From Serratia silvae (GTDB lineage: Bacteria > Pseudomonadota > Gammaproteobacteria > Enterobacterales > Enterobacteriaceae): DNA of 64,000 bases. The notes below the pieces were generated by a model. That model worked only from the letters and a program-made list of their open reading frames with translations. It had not been told where the DNA came from and did no database searches. The translations under genes were made by a program, and so were the position numbers. Below, piece after piece: positions 57,002 to 64,000 of this stretch. The stretch is taken from assembly GCF_023282985.1 (NCBI RefSeq), contig NZ_JAGQDC010000015.1, positions 62,001-126,000 of the forward strand, read 5' to 3'. Positions within the stretch are counted from its first letter, which is position 1. Each line of letters starts with the position of its first letter.

Positions 57002-58081
57002 ATGAAAAAGTTCACACACAGCGTATCAGCCCTACTGGTGGGTGCTGCACTCAGCGCCAGCCTGGCAACCGGGGCGCAAGCCTGCACCCGTGCCTTTATG
57101 AATATGTACCCGGGCTATATGGTCAGCGCACGTAATCTGGATTTCTTCGGGCCGGTAGATCCCTCACTGGTGATCACGCCACGCGGTATTGCGCATAACG
57201 GCGGGGATGCGAAGAACGCCGCCCAGTGGCAAACCCACTACGGCAGCGTCGTGGTTTACGCCGACGACGTGTTCCCAATGGACGGTATGAATGAAAAGGG
57301 GCTGGCGGGCCATACACTGTTTTATATGAATGGCAGCCAGGTGCAGCAGGACAATCAGGACAAACCGGTGATCGAAAGCCGCGCCTGGCTGAGCTATATC
57401 CTGGATAACTACGCTACCGTTGATGAGGCGGTTAAAACCATCCGCAGCGATGTACGCCTGGCTGCCGCCCATATGCCTATCGATTACGCTTCGGATACCA
57501 AACACATCGCGATCGAAGACGTTAGCGGTGATTCGGCCATCATCGAGATCGATAACGGCAAAGTAAATGTCTATCACGACAAAAATTATCGGGTGATGAC
57601 CAATCCCCCTTCTTACGATAAACAACTGCAGAACCTGGCCAAGTATCAGAATGCCAAACGCAGCGAGATCCCTGGAGGCTTGGAAGCGGATGAGCGCCTG
57701 GTGCGCGCCAGCTATGATTTGAAAAACCTGCCGCAGCCGGACAATAAAAACCAGGCACAGGGCTTCATCTTATCGGTACTTAATAACGTGGCTTATCCGA
57801 TCGGCTCACCGGCAGAGCCAAGCGAACAAAAGGTCACCGACATGTATGCCAAATACAGCAAGCGCCCGGACCAGAACAAAGGCATCGGGACTTACTGGAC
57901 GGCAATTTCGGATCTGAGCCATGCGGAGTACCATTTCAAGTCTGCCTTTGCGGCCTCGCAGGTTTGGGTGCCGCTGCATGACATTAACTTCAGCCAAGGG
58001 CAGCCGGTGCGTAAGATCGCCCATCTTAACGACTATGCCCAACAAGACTGGGAAGGTAACGTGCTGGCCCAGGCGAAATAA
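57002..58081 (+). CDS. Choloylglycine hydrolase family Ntn-hydrolase (penicillin V acylase / AHL acylase-like), periplasmic
   Basis: A 359-residue secreted Ntn-hydrolase. The signal peptide ends AQA|C, so signal-peptide cleavage would expose the nucleophile Cys28. Relative to it, Arg44, Asp47 and Asn201 lie at +16, +19 and +173, the same spacing as Cys2, Arg18, Asp21 and Asn175 of bile salt hydrolases. The sequence (CTRAFMNMYPGYMVSARNLDF, DDVFPMDGMNEKGLAGHTLFYM) resembles Gram-negative penicillin V acylases such as that of Pectobacterium, which also cut long-chain acyl-homoserine lactones. The substrate here is not known. It is divergent from a LysR gene and monocistronic. AAGGAAAATAACC precedes the ATG. 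Confidence 0.85.
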   Translation: MKKFTHSVSALLVGAALSASLATGAQACTRAFMNMYPGYMVSARNLDFFGPVDPSLVITPRGIAHNGGDAKNAAQWQTHYGSVVVYADDVFPMDGMNEKGLAGHTLFYMNGSQVQQDNQDKPVIESRAWLSYILDNYATVDEAVKTIRSDVRLAAAHMPIDYASDTKHIAIEDVSGDSAIIEIDNGKVNVYHDKNYRVMTNPPSYDKQLQNLAKYQNAKRSEIPGGLEADERLVRASYDLKNLPQPDNKNQAQGFILSVLNNVAYPIGSPAEPSEQKVTDMYAKYSKRPDQNKGIGTYWTAISDLSHAEYHFKSAFAASQVWVPLHDINFSQGQPVRKIAHLNDYAQQDWEGNVLAQAK

Positions 58082-58088
58082 CGCTTAA

Positions 58089-58109
58089 CCCCCTATTTTT
58101 ATAGGGGGG
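58089..58109 (+). terminator. Terminator-like hairpin after the acylase gene
   Basis: Eight-bp stem CCCCCTAT/ATAGGGGG with loop TTTT, eight bases after the stop codon; followed by AATTTC, so only a short T-run. Confidence 0.65.
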
Positions 58110-58272
58110 AATTTCACGATCAAACGCTGCTGGCCGCCGATGGCCAGCAATAATCTGAACGCATAACTCTCGCCCAAAGTATTTTGTTCTAATCGTCATG
58201 CAGGGTAATGAAAGGCACCACAGGCTGTGGCTAAATAGCGCTTTCCTAGCCTGTATGTCGTTCGGATTGTTT

Positions 58273-59457
58273 ATGTCGCAAATTTTGCAATTTATTTTAG
58301 CCTTGGTGGTGATTGTCGTTCTCGCGTTATTGGTCAGTAATGACCGCAGGAAAATCCGCCCACGTTATATTATTCAGTTGCTGGTGATTGAAGCCGCACT
58401 GGCCTATTTCTTCCTGCATTCAGCCAGCGGACTGGGCGTTATCAAGCACGTGGCCGATTTCTTTGCCACCCTGCTGGCCTTTGCCGCGCAAGGCTCCGAC
58501 TTTGTGTTCGGCGGTATGAGCAACCAGGGGCTGGCCTTTATCTTCCTCGGCGTATTGTGCCCGATTATCTTTATCTCTGCGTTGATCGGGATTTTGCAGC
58601 ACTTCCGCATCTTGCCGTTGGTGATCCGTGTAGTGGGCACCTTGCTGTCGAAAGTGAACGGCATGGGCAAGCTGGAATCTTTCAACGCCGTCAGCACGTT
58701 GGTGCTGGGCCAGTCGGAAAACTTTATTGCCTATAAGGGCATCATTGCGGATATCTCCCCGCGCCGGATGTACACCATGGCAGCCACCGCGATGTCGACG
58801 GTTTCGATGTCGATCGTGGGTGCCTATATGGCGATGATCGACGCTCAATACGTGGTAGCCGCGTTAATCCTCAATATGTTCAGCACCTTTATTATTCTCT
58901 CGATCATCAACCCTTATCAGGTGGACGATGAGCCGGAACTCAAGCTGAATAAACTGCATGAAGAACAGAGCTTCTTTGAAATGTTAGGGGAATATATTCT
59001 CGCGGGTTTCAAAATTGCGATGATCATTGCCGCTATGCTGATCGGTTTTATCGCCCTGATCGCCGCCGTGAACGCCATTTTTGCCGCTATTTTTGGCATC
59101 AGCTTCCAGCAGATCCTGGGCTACGTGTTCTACCCGCTGGCCTGGCTAATCGGTATTCCGGCGCCTGATGCGCTGCGGGCTGGCAGCATCATGGCCACCA
59201 AGTTGGTCGCCAATGAGTTTGTGGCGATGATCGAACTGAAAAAAATCGCGGCCGAGCTGTCCCCACGTGGTTTGGGCATTATCTCGGTGTTCCTGGTGTC
59301 CTTCGCCAACTTTGCTTCCATCGGCATTGTTGCCGGTGCCATCAAGGGGTTAAACGAACGCCAGGGCAACGTGGTTTCCCGCTTCGGCCTGAAGTTGGTT
59401 TACGGCTCCACGCTGGTCAGCCTACTTTCGGCAGCGATTGCCGGGCTGGTGTTGTAA
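58273..59457 (+). CDS. nupC: NupC, nucleoside/H+ symporter
   Basis: Concentrative nucleoside transporter that imports pyrimidine nucleosides and adenosine with a proton. It has 394 residues from this ATG (E. coli 400), with about ten membrane segments. Family segments are visible: [70 protein letters not shown] and [20 protein letters not shown]. The frame begins 25 codons earlier; this ATG is chosen because it gives the family N terminus [13 protein letters not shown] and has GGA at a good distance. No clear CRP or CytR site seen upstream. Monocistronic. Confidence 0.93.
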   Translation: MSQILQFILALVVIVVLALLVSNDRRKIRPRYIIQLLVIEAALAYFFLHSASGLGVIKHVADFFATLLAFAAQGSDFVFGGMSNQGLAFIFLGVLCPIIFISALIGILQHFRILPLVIRVVGTLLSKVNGMGKLESFNAVSTLVLGQSENFIAYKGIIADISPRRMYTMAATAMSTVSMSIVGAYMAMIDAQYVVAALILNMFSTFIILSIINPYQVDDEPELKLNKLHEEQSFFEMLGEYILAGFKIAMIIAAMLIGFIALIAAVNAIFAAIFGISFQQILGYVFYPLAWLIGIPAPDALRAGSIMATKLVANEFVAMIELKKIAAELSPRGLGIISVFLVSFANFASIGIVAGAIKGLNERQGNVVSRFGLKLVYGSTLVSLLSAAIAGLVL

Positions 59458-59502
59458 TAACGATAATCCGGCTTGTTGCAGTTGCGGCAAGCCGGGAGTT
59501 AC

Positions 59503-59940
59503 TTAAAACGCGACGCACACCGGCGCATCAACACGCATCACCGAGTCTTGGGCAAACTGTTGCTTATAGCGGGTGCGCAGCGCCTCAATGTTTTGCTCAC
59601 TGGCCGCATCAGGGCTATGGATCAACATCAACGCCTTGCTGTTTTCCCGCGCCAGCTTGCCATCGTTCCCCAGCCATTGCCCTTTGGCATCAAACACCGA
59701 TAACCCTTCTTTAAAGCGCGGGGTTACCTGTTGATCGACAAAGGTCTGCCATTCCGCCGCCGTAATTACCGGCCCTGCCGGGCGATTCAAGCCAAAATAG
59801 AGCGTGGTTTGGGTCATCGGCTCTCCGGTGCTACACGTTGCTGCCGGTTTTAACGGTGATGCCTTTTGCACTGGCGCTACACAGCCGCTCAACAGCAAGG
59901 TTATGGCAACGGTAGCCGCCAATATCGGGGTGTTTTTCAT
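59503..59940 (-). CDS. DUF3574 lipoprotein
   Basis: A 145-residue predicted lipoprotein. Its signal peptide ends LLLSGC with lipidated Cys20, and Val follows, so outer-membrane sorting is likely. The rest matches the DUF3574 pattern: TTLYFGLNRPAGPVITAAEWQTFVDQQVTPRFKEGLSVFDAKGQW, then KALMLIHSPDAASEQNIEALRTRYKQQFAQDSVMRVDAPVCVAF. Function unknown. Convergent with nupC, 45 bases between stops. Confidence 0.85.
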   Translation of the reverse strand: MKNTPILAATVAITLLLSGCVAPVQKASPLKPAATCSTGEPMTQTTLYFGLNRPAGPVITAAEWQTFVDQQVTPRFKEGLSVFDAKGQWLGNDGKLARENSKALMLIHSPDAASEQNIEALRTRYKQQFAQDSVMRVDAPVCVAF

Positions 59941-60171
59941 CTTGCTTTCATATTCCTTAAATAATCATCAACAGACACTAACGATAAATTTCTAATGCGT
60001 TACAAAAATCACAAGCAACACGAGAGACTATTAGTAAGAAACAATTACCTATTTAGCATTAGGTAAAGTAATTCGAAATCAGCACCAACAAAAAAACTCA
60101 GTGGTGCGTTGCCACCAGGCTCGTTACCCTCCGGCGTTGACATTCTTGCCCTCCGACCCTGTGAATCCCCT

Positions 60172-62669
<2,498 letters not shown>

Positions 62670-62761
62670 TTAGCAGAAAGCGGCGGCCAAAATGCGAGCT
62701 AACGCTGCATACCGCCCGTTAGCCGTGTATACTGTGCAGAGAATTTACACATCCGCTGTAA

Positions 62762-63418
<657 letters not shown>

Positions 63419-63472
63419 AGACAGTTTCAGTATTATGCCCAGTCTTTTCGTCACCTGTGGAGTAGCACAAAT

Positions 63473-63748
63473 ATGGCACGCGTAACTGTTCAAGACGCTG
63501 TAGAGAAAATTGGTAACCGTTTTGACCTGGTGTTGGTCGCTGCTCGTCGGGCACGTCAAATCCAGACCGGTGGTAAAGATGCACTGGTACCTGAAGAGAA
63601 TGATAAGTACACCGTTATCGCTCTGCGCGAAATCGAAGAAGGCCTGATCAACAGCCAGATCCTCGATGTTCGTGAGCGCCAGGAGCAGCAAGAGCAGGAA
63701 GCCGCAGAGATCCAGGCGGTTACCGCGATTGCTGAAGGTCGTCGTTAA
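63473..63748 (+). CDS. rpoZ: RpoZ, RNA polymerase omega subunit
   Basis: A 91-residue omega subunit, the E. coli length: [57 protein letters not shown], with a Gln/Glu-rich C-terminal helix. It helps assemble beta' and forms part of the ppGpp site 1. The gene lies upstream of spoT, whose product makes and degrades ppGpp. Confidence 0.98.
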   Translation: MARVTVQDAVEKIGNRFDLVLVAARRARQIQTGGKDALVPEENDKYTVIALREIEEGLINSQILDVRERQEQQEQEAAEIQAVTAIAEGRR

Positions 63749-63766
63749 TTAGACTGTGAGTCTGCC

Positions 63767-64000
63767 TTGTACCTGTTTGAAAGCCTGAATCTGCTGATTC
63801 AACGTTACTTGCCTGAGGAGCAGATTAAGCGCCTCAAACAGGCATACCTCGTCGCACGTGATGCTCACGAGGGACAGACACGCTCCAGTGGTGAGCCCTA
63901 CATTACTCACCCGGTTGCCGTGGCCTGCATTCTGGCGGAAATGCGTCTCGATCATGAGACGCTGATGGCAGCCCTGCTGCACGACGTCATCGAAGACACC
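63767..64000 (+). CDS. spoT: SpoT, bifunctional (p)ppGpp synthetase/hydrolase (5' part)
   Basis: The first 78 codons of SpoT; the gene runs off the window. The start is TTG, as in E. coli (LYLFESLN; here LYLFESLNLLIQRYLPEEQIKRLKQAYLVARDAHEGQ). The beginning of the HD hydrolase domain is visible: YITHPVAVACILAEM and LLHDVIEDT, with the metal-binding His and the HD pair. It starts 18 bases after the rpoZ stop. The synthetase, TGS and ACT domains lie beyond the window. Confidence 0.96.
   Translation, partial: MYLFESLNLLIQRYLPEEQIKRLKQAYLVARDAHEGQTRSSGEPYITHPVAVACILAEMRLDHETLMAALLHDVIEDT

Overview
The window is a chromosomal segment of an enterobacterium, most likely Serratia or a close relative in the Yersiniaceae. 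The grounds are gene order and protein resemblance judged by eye: cpxPRA next to trmL, a Serratia/Klebsiella-type LPS core cluster (wabG, wabH, wabN, waaE) between hldD and coaD, four ERIC repeats, and moderately high GC. No search could be run. I found no insertion sequence, prophage, CRISPR array, tRNA or rRNA.

Layout. 1-3.7 kb: a small OB-fold protein gene, then the Cpx envelope-stress locus (cpxP with the 3'-UTR small RNA CpxQ, diverging from cpxRA across a perfect CpxR box). 3.7-12.8 kb: trmL, then a complete L-rhamnose locus (rhaT, rhaSR, and rhaBAD with fucO and rhaM in the same run) ending in an ERIC. 12.8-15.6 kb: an acetyltransferase, a MocR-type regulator and a HigBA-like toxin-antitoxin pair with a palindromic promoter. 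15.7-25.3 kb: core genes cysE-gpsA-secB-grxC-yibN, gpmM-envC-yibQ and kbl-tdh.

25.5-41.9 kb: the LPS core (waa) cluster. hldD-waaF-waaC build the inner core. They are followed by a more AT-rich WaaZ-like gene and O-antigen ligase, a reverse-strand set (wabN and two GT9 transferases), waaQ-wabG-wabH, another reverse-strand GT9, and waaA-waaE-coaD. The three extra GT9 enzymes suggest a heptose-rich outer core.

41.9-49 kb: housekeeping genes mutM, rpmBG (with a long structured leader), radC, coaBC-dut, slmA, rph-pyrE (with attenuator) and yicC, with three ERICs between them. 49-60 kb: an accessory stretch. It starts with a 3'-truncated dinD and three small unknown genes, then fdnGHI (selenocysteine formate dehydrogenase-N with readable NarL and FNR sites), a LysR regulator divergent from a penicillin-V-acylase/AHL-acylase-like protein, nupC and a DUF3574 lipoprotein. 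60-64 kb: yicG, ligB, gmk, rpoZ and the 5' end of spoT.

The points most worth following up are the tandem-hairpin leader of rpmBG, the palindromic toxin-antitoxin promoter upstream of a co-directional MocR gene, the 14-bp perfect inverted repeat ahead of gpmM, the LPS-core transferase set, and the dinD-yicG accessory interval.
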